Shown here piece by piece: positions 46,889-56,768 of a stretch of 64,000 nucleotides of DNA (its first letter is position 1; each line of letters begins with the position of its first letter). The notes beneath the pieces were generated by a model. The model ran no database searches. It was not told the origin of the DNA and worked only from the letters and a program-made list of their open reading frames with translations. The position numbers were made by a program, and so were the translations under genes. Source of the DNA: VXNE01 sp963664635 (GTDB lineage: Bacteria > Pseudomonadota > Gammaproteobacteria > Pseudomonadales > Azotimanducaceae); NCBI GenBank assembly GCA_963664635.1, contig OY761542.1, positions 4,092,001-4,156,000 of the forward strand, read 5' to 3'.

Positions 46889-48487
46889 CTACAGCCAGTC
46901 GCAGAGCGACCGGTCGAGCGGCTGCGCCCGTACGGTGCCGCCCAGTACCAACGCTTCGCCGCCCGCCTGCCACGCCGGCCAGGTCGGCAACGCGCTTCCG
47001 TTCGGGTCGCCCGTGCGCGCGAAGTTCAGCCAGTAGTCCATCATGCGGCGCGTCAAGACCCGATCGACCGCATCGGTCGGCAGCCAGGGGTCGTGCGTGT
47101 CGAAAACGTACGGAATTTCCGCGCCGTGGTAGGCGCCGACTCCGTGGCCCCCCGGGCGGGTCCGCGCGAAACGATAGACATACGTGGCCACGCCGGCCGC
47201 TGCAAACGCGTCCGCGAACCGCAGGGTCGGACAGTGGAACTGCCCGGCGCCGAGCGCCGCCAGCCGCTCCGCCACGGAGAACTCCGCGAGGCGTGCCCCG
47301 GCTGCCCCGGGATTCGGGAGTCCGGCGAAGGCCGCCTGCCACGCCGCCTCGGTCATGGCCTCTGGATCGACCAGGCCCTGATCCTCGTCCGCGTTCGTGC
47401 CGAACATGACCGGCACCGGCGCGAAACGCCGCTCCGCCAGCAGTTCGGGAGCGGCGGCGGGCAGCAGCCAGCCGTCCACGGAGGGGTCGCCAAACCCGCG
47501 CTGGAGCCGCTCGGCAACCAGGACAAGCAGGCGGTTCGCCGGCACGCTACGAAGCTCGTCGATGCTCCCGATGCCGGCGCCGGAAAGGAACCGCTCGCCC
47601 TCCGCCTCGGATTCGGCCAGCGCCTTCCTGCGGTCCGCCGGCCAGCCGCCGCTCTGCGAGATCGCCCGGTGGAACAGGCCCCGGGCCTGGGGGGCGAACA
47701 GCAGGTAGCCGATGTCGCCGGCCCCGGCGGACTCCCCGAAGACGGTGACGTTACCGGGGTCGCCGCCGAACGCGGCCACGTGGCGACGGACCCAGCGCAA
47801 GGCCTCGACCTGGTCGAGCACGCCGTAGTTGCCGGACGAGCCATGCGCTTGCTCGCGCCCGAGCGCCGGATGCGCCAGGAAGCCGAACACGCCGAGCCGG
47901 TACTGGATCGAGACCACGACCACGCCCCGCGCCGCGAGCTCCGCGCCCCGGTAGTTCGGTTCGTGGGACCAGCCGTTGACGTTGCCGCCGCCGTGGATCC
48001 ACACCATGACCGGGAGGCGGGCTCCGGTGTCGGGGGTGTCGGGGGTGTCGGGGGTGTCGGGGGTCCAGAGGTTCAGGAAGAGGCAGTCCTCGTCGACGGG
48101 CGGCATCGACATCGCGAACTCGCCCGTGATGCCAAAGCTCGCGGCGACGCCCGCGTACCACGCGACATAGCCTTCGTCCTGCATGCAGGCCGGGGGCCAG
48201 CCGGTGGCGTCGGTCTCCCCCGCCGGACGCGCCGGGCGCGGCGCGCGCCAGCGTGCCTCGCCGACGGGGGGTTCGGCATAACGCATGCCGCTGAAGCGCA
48301 GGACGGTCGCGCCGGCACGGGTCGTGACCGCCGTTCCCACGTACGTGCCGCCGGTGCCCTCCGCCGACACGCGCGGCGCGGGAACGACCGCTGTCCCGAT
48401 CGCCGCGTCGCCGGCCGGCGGCCCGCAAGCCGCAAGGACCGCGCAAACGAGCGCGGCCCCGGCAGCACGCAGGCCTGCCGCGGCCAT
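46889..48487 (-). CDS. Type B carboxylesterase, predicted lipoprotein
   Basis: 532 residues from the ATG at 48487 with a lipoprotein signal peptide and lipobox LAAC (AALVCAVLAACGPPAG). A GTG at 48508 is an alternative start overlapping the receptor gene region. The COesterase fold has FSGMRYAEPPVGEARW, EDCLFLNLW, the oxyanion HGGGNVNG, the nucleophile elbow FGESAGAGD, and the final histidine in GAYHGAEIPYVFD. A DTPDTPDTPDT stretch after the LNLW motif comes from a DNA microsatellite. It probably hydrolyses extracellular carboxylic esters at the cell surface. It lies directly downstream of a TonB receptor on the same strand, suggesting a substrate-uptake unit. Confidence 0.9.
   Translation of the reverse strand: MAAAGLRAAGAALVCAVLAACGPPAGDAAIGTAVVPAPRVSAEGTGGTYVGTAVTTRAGATVLRFSGMRYAEPPVGEARWRAPRPARPAGETDATGWPPACMQDEGYVAWYAGVAASFGITGEFAMSMPPVDEDCLFLNLWTPDTPDTPDTPDTGARLPVMVWIHGGGNVNGWSHEPNYRGAELAARGVVVVSIQYRLGVFGFLAHPALGREQAHGSSGNYGVLDQVEALRWVRRHVAAFGGDPGNVTVFGESAGAGDIGYLLFAPQARGLFHRAISQSGGWPADRRKALAESEAEGERFLSGAGIGSIDELRSVPANRLLVLVAERLQRGFGDPSVDGWLLPAAAPELLAERRFAPVPVMFGTNADEDQGLVDPEAMTEAAWQAAFAGLPNPGAAGARLAEFSVAERLAALGAGQFHCPTLRFADAFAAAGVATYVYRFARTRPGGHGVGAYHGAEIPYVFDTHDPWLPTDAVDRVLTRRMMDYWLNFARTGDPNGSALPTWPAWQAGGEALVLGGTVRAQPLDRSLCDWL
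48026..48061 (-). repeat. Four tandem 9-bp units inside the esterase gene
   Basis: GGTGTCGGG occurs four times without interruption on the plus strand. On the coding strand it adds Asp-Thr-Pro units in a loop after the EDCLFLNLW motif. A 9-bp period keeps frame, so copy-number change would be tolerated. Confidence 0.9.
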
Positions 48488-48510
48488 GCGGGCCACCGCG
48501 CCTGCCACGG

Positions 48511-50868
48511 TCAGTGGAACCGGGTCTTGAGCCGAATCCCCAGCGTACGCGGCCGGTTCGTGGTGACCCGCTCGTCGTAGAGGCCCGTGTTGATGAAGAT
48601 CTCCGCCTGCTCGTCGAGCAGGTTGGTCCCGAACAGCTCGATGCCGTGACGCCCGCCGCCGAAGGTCCAGCCGACCCGCAGGTCGAGCAGGTCGTAGGCT
48701 GCCTGCCGCCTCGGGATCGCCTCCGCCTGGAAGGGCTCGCTGATCAGGAGGTTCCAGGACTCGTCCGTGAAGGAGTAGGTGAGCTGCGCGTAGCCCGAGA
48801 CGTTCCCGCCCTGCTGCCATGCGTAGCGGCCGTTGACCGAGTACTTCCAGCGCGGCACGTAGGGCAGTTCCCGGCCCTCTTCCGCCCAGACGACACTCGG
48901 GTCGACGGTGGAGTTGAAGTCCTGGCCCAGCGCCGCGTCGTTGAAGGTCGCCGCGGCCTGCAGCGAGAAGTTCGGCGTGACTGCCCAGTGCAGCTCCGTC
49001 TCGACCCCCGTCACCTGGGCGTTGCCCGCGTTGTGAAGGAATATGAGCGGCGAGATCAGCAGGTCGTAGATCGACGTCTGGAAGTCCTGCCAGTCCATGT
49101 AGTACACCGCGCCGTTGAAGGTCGCCCGTCCGTCTCCCAGCGTCGCCTTCCAGCCCACCTCGTAGGACAGCAGGACATCCGGCTCGTAGATCTCCGGCAC
49201 GCTCGGGTTGTTCTGCCCCTCCGCGTTCCCGCCTCCGGGCCGGAAGCCCTCCGCGTAGGTGAAATAGGTGAGCAGGTCCTCGTGCGCCCGGTAGCTGACG
49301 CTGAACTTGTAGATGGCGTCGCTGGTGCTGCCGTCCTGGCCGCCCGGCACCCTGGCGTTGAAGAAGTACCCCGCCCAGGCAGTGTAGCTGTCGAACTTCG
49401 AATCGAACGCCCGGGCGCCGACCGTGGCGGACAGCCTGTCGGAGAAGTCGTAGGTGAGTTCGCCGAACACGGCCTGTTGTTCCCACTCGGCCGCGAACTC
49501 GATGCTCCACCACTCGTCCGGGAAGGGTGAGCCGCCGTTGACCAGGGTGTAGTACTCCCCCGGTCCACCGTCGTGCCGGATGCCGGGCATCCACCAGTAG
49601 GCGTGGTTGTCGCTCTCGTTCTGTTCGTGGTACGCGCCGGCGATCCAGTGCAGCGGGCCCTCCCCGGCGGAGCTCAGCCGCACCTCGTGCGACCAGCGCT
49701 CGGAATCGAAGCGCAGGTCGTAATGCATGGTCGGATCGTTGCAGCCGACGTTGCCGTACCAGTAGTAGTCGTCGCACGCGAACTGCTGGACCCAGCCGCC
49801 GAAGGAGGCGTACTCGACGTAGTCCGAGTAGTCGAGGATGACCTCCCGGTTGCGCTCGAAGTAGGCCCCGGCGTAGACGATGTCGCCGATGCCGAGGTTC
49901 CCTTCCAGCGTCCAGCCGACTTGGCCGTACTGCTGTTCGCCGTGTTCCGGCCCGAACCTCGCGACTTCGAGGTTGCCCACCCGGCCCGGCTCGTGGTCCC
50001 AGGCGCCCTCGAACTCGGTCTTCTGGTGGATGGCGGCCACGGTTCCCCGCCAGCGCTCGCCGAAGTCCGAACGCAGGGACGCCCGGAAGCCCAGCGTCTC
50101 CTCTTCGTTGTAGTCGTCCTCGGCCCAGCGGTCGTTGCTGACGGTGGTCCCGTTGCGGAAGGTGCGCGTGGTGGCGACGTTGTCGATGAAGCCGTCGGCG
50201 GCGTCGTACCAGCCAACCAGCCGGGCAGCGGTCCGGTCGCCCAGGGGGATGTTCGCGAAACCCTCCAGCGTACGCACCCCATCGCCGTCGGTGATCGTTC
50301 CCGCCGTCAGGTCCGCACCCGCGCTGAAGGCCTCCGGGTCCGGCTTGTTGGTGATGATGCGCACGGTGCCCGAAGTGGCGCTCGCGCCGTAGTACGTTCC
50401 CTGCGGCCCGTTGAGCACCTCGATCCGCTCGATGTCGTAGTAGTGCAGGTCCGCCACGCCACCGGCATACGTCAACGGGTGCTCGTCCAGGTACATGGTC
50501 GCCGTGGCCGCGGTGGTTCGGTTCGGATTGCTGCCGTCGGCGATGCCGCGCACGAACATCATCTGGCTGCCGGGCAGGTGGCTGACGAAAGCCACGGACG
50601 GGGACAGCACCGCGAAGTCCTCGAAGCGTTGGATGCCCAGTTCCTCGATCCGGTCCTCGGTGAACGCCTGCACGGACAGCGGCACGTCCTGCAGGTTGTC
50701 CGACCGCTTGCGCGCGGTGACGATGACCTCCTCGATGGTCGTGGCCCCTTCCTCCGCAAGCGCCGGCGCCGAGGCCACCATCGAAGTCGCGACGGCGATG
50801 GCCGCCGCCAGGGCGGTCTTCTCGAACGGAACGCGGCCTTCCCGAATCTCCACGTGACGATTGCGCAC
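48511..50868 (-). CDS. TonB-dependent receptor
   Basis: 785 residues from the GTG at 50868, with GGAG about 8 nt upstream. Signal peptide (TALAAAIAVATSMVASAPALA), TonB box IEEVIVTARKR, plug with DVPLSVQAFTEDRIEELG, MMFVRGIADGSNPNRT, VEVLNGPQGTYYGA-like IEVLNGPQGTYYGASATSG and TVRIITNKP, then a barrel ending RTLGIRLKTRFH with a C-terminal histidine. This is the FecA/Fiu-like class common in oligotrophic gammaproteobacteria. The downstream esterase and divergent cupin may form part of the same locus. Ligand unknown. Confidence 0.93.
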   Translation of the reverse strand: MRNRHVEIREGRVPFEKTALAAAIAVATSMVASAPALAEEGATTIEEVIVTARKRSDNLQDVPLSVQAFTEDRIEELGIQRFEDFAVLSPSVAFVSHLPGSQMMFVRGIADGSNPNRTTAATATMYLDEHPLTYAGGVADLHYYDIERIEVLNGPQGTYYGASATSGTVRIITNKPDPEAFSAGADLTAGTITDGDGVRTLEGFANIPLGDRTAARLVGWYDAADGFIDNVATTRTFRNGTTVSNDRWAEDDYNEEETLGFRASLRSDFGERWRGTVAAIHQKTEFEGAWDHEPGRVGNLEVARFGPEHGEQQYGQVGWTLEGNLGIGDIVYAGAYFERNREVILDYSDYVEYASFGGWVQQFACDDYYWYGNVGCNDPTMHYDLRFDSERWSHEVRLSSAGEGPLHWIAGAYHEQNESDNHAYWWMPGIRHDGGPGEYYTLVNGGSPFPDEWWSIEFAAEWEQQAVFGELTYDFSDRLSATVGARAFDSKFDSYTAWAGYFFNARVPGGQDGSTSDAIYKFSVSYRAHEDLLTYFTYAEGFRPGGGNAEGQNNPSVPEIYEPDVLLSYEVGWKATLGDGRATFNGAVYYMDWQDFQTSIYDLLISPLIFLHNAGNAQVTGVETELHWAVTPNFSLQAAATFNDAALGQDFNSTVDPSVVWAEEGRELPYVPRWKYSVNGRYAWQQGGNVSGYAQLTYSFTDESWNLLISEPFQAEAIPRRQAAYDLLDLRVGWTFGGGRHGIELFGTNLLDEQAEIFINTGLYDERVTTNRPRTLGIRLKTRFH

Positions 50869-51004
50869 GGTTCCCTCTCCAGACAGCCGTCGACTCGACC
50901 AGCCACCGTACCACACGAGTCTCCGACGGCGGTATATTGTTCATTCCACGCGACGCCCCGCGGCCGCTCGCTCGAGGCCGCCGCACCGATACGGAGAAAC
51001 GCCC

Positions 51005-51412
51005 ATGGGGAACGCCGCCGACTGGCGCTTCAACATCGACAGCGCTGCCGATGCCGACTGGACCGAAGGACTGCGCCGCATCTTCGAGTATCGCGACCTC
51101 GGCGTGCAGGGCGCGACGAACGGCGACTACGTCGCCCACCTCATCCGCGCGAACGGCCACGACGAGTCCGACGCCGTGCAGCAGTGGCACATCCACGAGT
51201 GCACCTTCCAGATGGTGTACGTGCTGAACGGCTGGGCGACGTTCGAGTACGCGGGCGAAGGCGAACGCACCATCAGGAAGGGCGACTGCATCAACCAGCG
51301 CCCGGGCATTCCGCACCGGGAGCTCGCCGTCTCCGACGACTTCGAAGTCCTGGAAGTCGTTGCGCCCGCGGACTTCCGGACGGTCGTGGTCGACCCGCCC
51401 GCCGGAAGCTGA
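51005..51412 (+). CDS. Cupin domain protein
   Basis: 135 residues. The cupin barrel shows VQQWHIHECTFQMVYVLNG (motif 1, with H-x-H and a Glu) and IRKGDCINQRPGIPHREL (motif 2, with the metal histidine). Metal-dependent small cupins include isomerases, dioxygenases and sugar-binding proteins; no role can be assigned. The ATG at 51005 has GGAGA about 8 nt upstream. Divergent from the receptor gene that starts at 50868. Confidence 0.82.
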   Translation: MGNAADWRFNIDSAADADWTEGLRRIFEYRDLGVQGATNGDYVAHLIRANGHDESDAVQQWHIHECTFQMVYVLNGWATFEYAGEGERTIRKGDCINQRPGIPHRELAVSDDFEVLEVVAPADFRTVVVDPPAGS

Positions 51413-51710
51413 ACCGGCACCCAGGCTCGCACTACGCACACACGCCAGCCTGGCCGGGGTCTCGCAGCGTAGACAAGCACACCGACGGGCCGTATCCTAG
51501 CCAGTTAGTGGGAAGGTCGCTGGGAGAGAGCGACTCGAGCACCCTTTTCAGGGCCCCGACGCCCCCCAATGTCAACGACGAAATCGCGGCAACCAAGCCG
51601 CGTACCACCGACTGCACGCCGGGCTCGGTGGCCGGTGGCGCTCCCTGCGACCCAGGGCGCCGGAACGAACTCTTTCGGCTGGCGACAGCCGACGGAACGA
51701 GGGAAACATC

Positions 51711-54137
51711 ATGGTAATGAAGAACAGGGCACTACTGTGCCGACACCTGACGACGGGGATCGCTACGGCAATGCTCGCTACCGCCGCCGCGGCGCAGGAA
51801 GCGGCCTCCGATTCCACTGAGCGAACAGCCGATGCCGGCGTAGGCATCGAAGAGATCGTCGTCACAGCCACGAAGAGAGCTCAGAATCTCAGGGACGTTC
51901 CGATAACGATCAACGTCCTGACCGGCGACGACATCGGAATCCGGGGACTCGAGAGTGGCGACGACCTTGCCCGGTCCATTCCAGGAATGGTGAAGACAGG
52001 CCAGGGGCGCGAGCTGGACTCCAGCTTTCTCATCAGGGGCATCGGGACGGGCAGTAATCCCGGGACGGACCTGACCAGGCCGACCTCCGTTTACCTTGAC
52101 GACATTCCGATCACCAGCAACAACGCCGGCACCCAACCGGATTTCAGGCTCTTCGACATTGACAGAGTCGAGGTCCTGAAGGGTCCCCAGGGAACACTCT
52201 TCGGTGCAGGCACCCTGTCCGGCGTCGTGCGCGTCATTGCCAACAAGGCAGACCCTTCGGCGTTCGACTACAGCCTCGGAACGGAGTTGGGAACGACCGA
52301 TGGTGCGCTCCGGCATCGACACAACGCGATGGTGAACATTCCGTTCGCCGAAAACGTAGCTCTTCGAGTCGCGGCCGCCATCCGGGACGAAGACGGATAC
52401 ATGACGAACATCGGCGCCAACTACAGCAGGGCCAACGGCGACCCCTACGACCTGGTCGTCGGCGAAAGGGAAAACTCGAATGCACACAAGGATGAAGCCA
52501 TCAGGGCATCCTTGCTCTGGGACGCCACCGATGCCTTCACGGCGACCGTGAACTACCTGTATCAAAGCATGGAATCGGAGGACTACGACGTCTTCAACCC
52601 CGAGACGGGAAGGAAAATAACCGGCAGTTGGCTTCCCCACGGCATCGAGTCCGAATTCGAAAACCTGAACCTTACCCTGAGCTATGACCTCGGATTCGCG
52701 ACGTTGACCTCATCGACGAACAGTTACGACTTTACGAGCGAAACGGTCATCGACCTGAACCAGATCATATTGGCGAACGCATGGGCCTGGCCGTGGGCAA
52801 TGCACCGGACCGACCAGCACGAGAACTTCGTTCAGGAGCTGCGCCTCGCTTCCAGCGGCACCTCTCGTTTCAACTACGTCGTGGGCTACTTCAAGCGCGA
52901 AAGCGACAACGACTTCGACTGGATCCACTTCACGGCCGATCAGTTCGCCAGGGAAAGGAGACTGACTGGCTTCATGCCAAGGACAGACCGTACCTGGGCC
53001 GGGCTTCCCGGCGGCATCAGATACGCGTGGTCCCAGACGCCCTCGAGACAGAACAACGATACGGACGAAGCGTTTTTCCTCGAGGTCACCTTCGACATCA
53101 CCGACAAGCTGACGCTGGCTTTGGGCGCACGATCCGGCGAGGTGTCGCTCACCGATCGAAGGGTCCCGCAGGGCGGTCTTGAAGGTAGCGCTTTCAGCTC
53201 GATGATCGGGAACGCGCTGGCGTGGCTGAACGATCCGACCCAGCCGGAATATCCACTTGCGATCGTCGAAAACGTCGCAACGCATGAGCACGAAGAGGAG
53301 GACGTGGACACCTTCAAGGCCAGCCTGATGTGGCAGGCTACCGACAACATCAACCTCTTCGTTCTGGCATCCGAAGGGTTCCGGGGATCAGTCGCGAATC
53401 CCGGCGCGCTCAGGAACGGCGGCGTGAGCCTGGCCGATCCGACCGACGTCGTGATTCCACCGAGATCGGATCCGGACTCGCTGTGGAACTATGAACTAGG
53501 GATGAAGGGAACGTTTCTCGACGGAACGCTGAGTGCGAACGTGTCGCTCTTCTATATTGACTGGGATGGTTTCCAGTTCTTCGCGCGGCGAAGATCGGAT
53601 GCCTCGGGTTTCACCACCAACGTGGGCAAGGCCGTTTCCAGAGGGCTGGAGGGGGAGTTCATCTATGTGCCCACTTCCAGCCTGGAGCTGGGGATCAACT
53701 TCTCCCTGATCAATGCCGAAATCGATCAAATCAACGAGGTCGAGTCCTTCATGACCGGTGGGAGCGAAGGTGACAGGCTGGTAACCCCGGAGTTCAGCGC
53801 GGTGGCCTTCGCTCAATACAGCGCACCGGCAGCCTGGCTGAGTGGTTTCGACTACTTCATCCGAGGGGACATACAGCATGTGGGTGACATGCCCAACGCC
53901 TTTCCGAACATTGCGGGGCGGGGAACACCCAATGCTCTTTATGCCCTCACCGAGGCATACCAGAACGTCAACTTCAGCATTGGCGTCGCCAATGAGAACT
54001 GGCGTGCGTCCTTCTTCGGGGAGAACATCCTGGACAATGACGAGCCGATGACCATTGACCAGAACAATACGTTCGAGTTTCGCCACAGGGCCTTGATTCC
54101 CAGGACCTTCGGCGTGCGGCTGTCCTACAATCCTTGA
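51711..54137 (+). CDS. TonB-dependent receptor, compositionally distinct
   Basis: 808 residues with a signal peptide (LTTGIATAMLATAAAAQEA), TonB box IEEIVVTATKRAQN, plug segments DVPITINVLTGDDIGIRG, SSFLIRGIGTGSNPGTD, VEVLKGPQGTLFGAGTLSG and VVRVIANK, and a barrel ending in RTFGVRLSYNP. Reading its codons, the third positions are visibly richer in A and T than in neighbouring genes, which suggests a more recent arrival. The 298 bp upstream hold no gene I can support. Its own start is ATG at 51711 after GAGGGAAA. It is followed by a convergent PhyH-family gene; ligand unknown. Confidence 0.92.
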   Translation: MVMKNRALLCRHLTTGIATAMLATAAAAQEAASDSTERTADAGVGIEEIVVTATKRAQNLRDVPITINVLTGDDIGIRGLESGDDLARSIPGMVKTGQGRELDSSFLIRGIGTGSNPGTDLTRPTSVYLDDIPITSNNAGTQPDFRLFDIDRVEVLKGPQGTLFGAGTLSGVVRVIANKADPSAFDYSLGTELGTTDGALRHRHNAMVNIPFAENVALRVAAAIRDEDGYMTNIGANYSRANGDPYDLVVGERENSNAHKDEAIRASLLWDATDAFTATVNYLYQSMESEDYDVFNPETGRKITGSWLPHGIESEFENLNLTLSYDLGFATLTSSTNSYDFTSETVIDLNQIILANAWAWPWAMHRTDQHENFVQELRLASSGTSRFNYVVGYFKRESDNDFDWIHFTADQFARERRLTGFMPRTDRTWAGLPGGIRYAWSQTPSRQNNDTDEAFFLEVTFDITDKLTLALGARSGEVSLTDRRVPQGGLEGSAFSSMIGNALAWLNDPTQPEYPLAIVENVATHEHEEEDVDTFKASLMWQATDNINLFVLASEGFRGSVANPGALRNGGVSLADPTDVVIPPRSDPDSLWNYELGMKGTFLDGTLSANVSLFYIDWDGFQFFARRRSDASGFTTNVGKAVSRGLEGEFIYVPTSSLELGINFSLINAEIDQINEVESFMTGGSEGDRLVTPEFSAVAFAQYSAPAAWLSGFDYFIRGDIQHVGDMPNAFPNIAGRGTPNALYALTEAYQNVNFSIGVANENWRASFFGENILDNDEPMTIDQNNTFEFRHRALIPRTFGVRLSYNP

Positions 54138-54269
54138 GGATGCCCGGGGGCGTTGCGGACGGTGATGGCGTAGCGCCCCCAAGTGTGCCATTGGGCGCCC
54201 TGGATGCCTTCGGCCGATCCGAGCGTGCGATCGGCCAACTTGCCGGCCGGGACGCGCAGGCCCAGCGGA

Positions 54270-55229
54270 TCAAAGATCGAAAAAAATCGTCTTCTTGGCG
54301 CCGCCCGGTCCGAATCCATGCTCGACCAGATGCTGCCGGAACGCCGCCACGTTGGCGCCCGCGGGCGGTTCCGGCCCCTGCATGCGGCGCGCCACCTCGG
54401 AGTCGGTCACGTTCGGCCACACTCGCGGAAAAAGGCTGCCCGTGAGCACATCACCCGGCTCCAGGCCGTGCTCCCACAATAGCGGCATGGTGGCGTGGCG
54501 TGGTGCGTAGCGCACGTCACCGCCGGCATAGCGGAACGCCACGGCACGGCGGTCGTGCAGATTGGATGCGTTGCCGGCCGAGCCATGCATGACGGTCGGC
54601 CCGAAGACGATCACATCGCCGGGACTCATGTCCCAGCCGATGACGTCATGGTCGTCACGTAACCTCGAATAGTCAGGCGCCTCCGGCAAATCGGTGTCCG
54701 CCAGGTAACCGTCGCGCTTGGGGGCCACTGCCTTGTAGCGGGTGCTCCACCGGTGCGAGCCGCGCACGAACTCCAGGCCGCTCGATGCGCGCGAGACCGG
54801 ATCCAGGGCGATCCAGAACGAGACAATCTGCGAACCTTCCACCGGCCAGAACGGAATGTCCTGGTGCCAGGGGGTTTCCACGGAGCAGCCGGCCCGCTTG
54901 ACGAAGACCTGATCGTAGAAAAAATTCACCGTAGCTGTACCCAGGATCTGCTGCGCCAGGGTAGGCAGCGCCGAAAAAAGCGCAAAATCGCGGAATCCGT
55001 CGTGCAGTTTCCAGAGGAATACGTCGCCGCTGAACCCATCGTCTTCACCAGGCACGTACACGTTGATCACGCGCAGTTGTTCCAGCGCATCTTCCAGCGC
55101 CACCTGCAGCCCTTCGATGGTCGCCGGGTCGATGAGGCCCCTTGCGCAAATGGCCCCGTCATCCTCGAACGCCTGCAACTCGGTAGCGTTCAGAATGCGC
55201 ATCGACGATGCGGGTTGGGGATATTCCAT
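54270..55229 (-). CDS. Phytanoyl-CoA dioxygenase family protein (PhyH) 1
   Basis: 319 residues. The Fe(II)/2-oxoglutarate oxygenase core has the H-x-D in ETPWHQDIPFWPV and the distal histidine in TVMHGSAGNASN, followed by a basic residue in DRRAVAFRY that could bind 2-oxoglutarate. SGLEFVRGSHRWSTRY is typical of PhyH proteins. It hydroxylates an organic substrate, not necessarily phytanoyl-CoA. The start ATG at 55229 is preferred; an ATG at 55202 is also in frame. Divergent from the second PhyH gene across 249 bp. Confidence 0.88.
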   Translation of the reverse strand: MEYPQPASSMRILNATELQAFEDDGAICARGLIDPATIEGLQVALEDALEQLRVINVYVPGEDDGFSGDVFLWKLHDGFRDFALFSALPTLAQQILGTATVNFFYDQVFVKRAGCSVETPWHQDIPFWPVEGSQIVSFWIALDPVSRASSGLEFVRGSHRWSTRYKAVAPKRDGYLADTDLPEAPDYSRLRDDHDVIGWDMSPGDVIVFGPTVMHGSAGNASNLHDRRAVAFRYAGGDVRYAPRHATMPLLWEHGLEPGDVLTGSLFPRVWPNVTDSEVARRMQGPEPPAGANVAAFRQHLVEHGFGPGGAKKTIFFDL

Positions 55230-55478
55230 GTGTCGTTGAGCCTGCAGTCAAACTCCCGGCGCAGGATAGCACCGCGTCGTCAAGCTCGAACCGTTGTCTC
55301 GCCTCGACGTGGCCGAACGTCGAACGCCCCGCGGAGGGACTGCTCGGCCAAAGCGTGGGTGCCCGACACGCGCGGGCTCGGCTTGCCGCCGACACGGCGC
55401 CGCACTGCCGCTTGCTCCTGCCGATAGCCCGGTATAGCGTATGCGCCTGGCACCAACGGCACGAGGGGAGGTTCCGGC

Positions 55479-56624
55479 ATGACGGGGACCCAGGCAGCGA
55501 TCAAGGCGACATCCGACCCGACCTGGGAGGAATACCGCGAGGACGGCATCCGGCGGGCCCTCGCCCTCGGCAACCGCGGCCCGATGCGCTTCGACGAGCA
55601 CGGTGTTCTCGCGCGGGACATGCTGGACGCGTATCACCGCTGCGGCTTCTACGTCTTCACCGGGGTGCTCTGCGCCGAGGAGTGCGCCGAACTCCGGGCC
55701 GAGTTCAGCGAGGTTCTCGAGAACGCCCCCGTCACCGAGGCTGGCGATGTCGACCGGCACGGGCGCCCCGTGCGGTTCCCGGGCTACTACACGCTGGGCA
55801 ATATCCGGGACAGCCGCATCAAGCAGCCGGAGGAGGCCGGGCAAGACGAGCGGGCGGCCCCCGTGCACCTCGTCTCCCACCCCCTCATGATGATGGACTC
55901 CGCGCTCCGGGCCTACGCCCACCCGGACATCCTGCGGATGGTCGCGAGCGTCAACGGCCCCGACTTCGTGCCGTTCCACGAGAGCATCTTCAACAAGGAT
56001 CCCGGCGAAGGCGCGCCCACCCCATGGCACCAGGACGGACGGACCCACTGGACCGAGGACGGCGAGGCCCTCGAGGGGCCGGACGGCTCCGGCAAGACGC
56101 ACGGCTTCAATCTCTCGGTGGCGTGGTCAAAATGCACGCCGGAGAACGGCCTGTGGGTCGTGCCGGGCAGCCACCGCCGCTGGCGGCTGGCGAACGACGG
56201 CAGCTTCCCGCCGATCACCGAGCGGCTGCCCGATGCCGTTCCCATGATGCTGGAGCCCGGCGACGTCGGCATGGTCAACCGCAGTTCCCTGCACGGGTCC
56301 TTCCCCAACAGGACGCCCATTCGGCGCAACACCATGGTGATGGGCTTCCACAAGCGCGACTCCGCAATCGGCGCGGAGACGACCAACGTGCACGCCTTCA
56401 AGAAGCCCGGCACGACCAAGGCGATCAAGTATTCGGAGGACTACGTCCTGCGGCGCGCGCGCATGATCCCGCTCGCCATCGACGCCCGGCGCCAGCGCCA
56501 TCCCGACGAGACCCCCTACGAGTACCGCGGCAGTTACCTGGGCGACGCGCACTGGAACGAGCGGGCGCGGGCCGAGATCGCCGTCGAAGGCGACGAGTAC
56601 TGGCAGCGGGACATCACGCTGTAA
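55479..56624 (+). CDS. Phytanoyl-CoA dioxygenase family protein (PhyH) 2
   Basis: 381 residues. The metal H-x-D lies in TPWHQDGRTHWT, and the second histidine is in NRSSLHGSFPNRTP with an arginine nearby for 2-oxoglutarate. VVPGSHRRWRL matches the PhyH substrate-side loop. The N-terminal part (YHRCGFYVFTGVLCAEECAELR) is the standard double-stranded beta-helix entry. It differs strongly from the divergent copy at 54270-55229, so the pair is not a recent duplication. Starts at ATG with GGGGAGG about 11 nt upstream. Confidence 0.88.
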   Translation: MTGTQAAIKATSDPTWEEYREDGIRRALALGNRGPMRFDEHGVLARDMLDAYHRCGFYVFTGVLCAEECAELRAEFSEVLENAPVTEAGDVDRHGRPVRFPGYYTLGNIRDSRIKQPEEAGQDERAAPVHLVSHPLMMMDSALRAYAHPDILRMVASVNGPDFVPFHESIFNKDPGEGAPTPWHQDGRTHWTEDGEALEGPDGSGKTHGFNLSVAWSKCTPENGLWVVPGSHRRWRLANDGSFPPITERLPDAVPMMLEPGDVGMVNRSSLHGSFPNRTPIRRNTMVMGFHKRDSAIGAETTNVHAFKKPGTTKAIKYSEDYVLRRARMIPLAIDARRQRHPDETPYEYRGSYLGDAHWNERARAEIAVEGDEYWQRDITL

Positions 56625-56768
56625 CGCCCCAGGTCCCGCGCGCGCCATGAGGGTGTCTCGGGCGTGCCCGAAAGCTCGTCGCCGGTCGTCTCGGCGTGCG
56701 ACATTGCCCTAAGCACGACGGGCGGCGGTCTGCTTCCTTCGCACCTCGCGATCCGTAGGATCGCCCTC

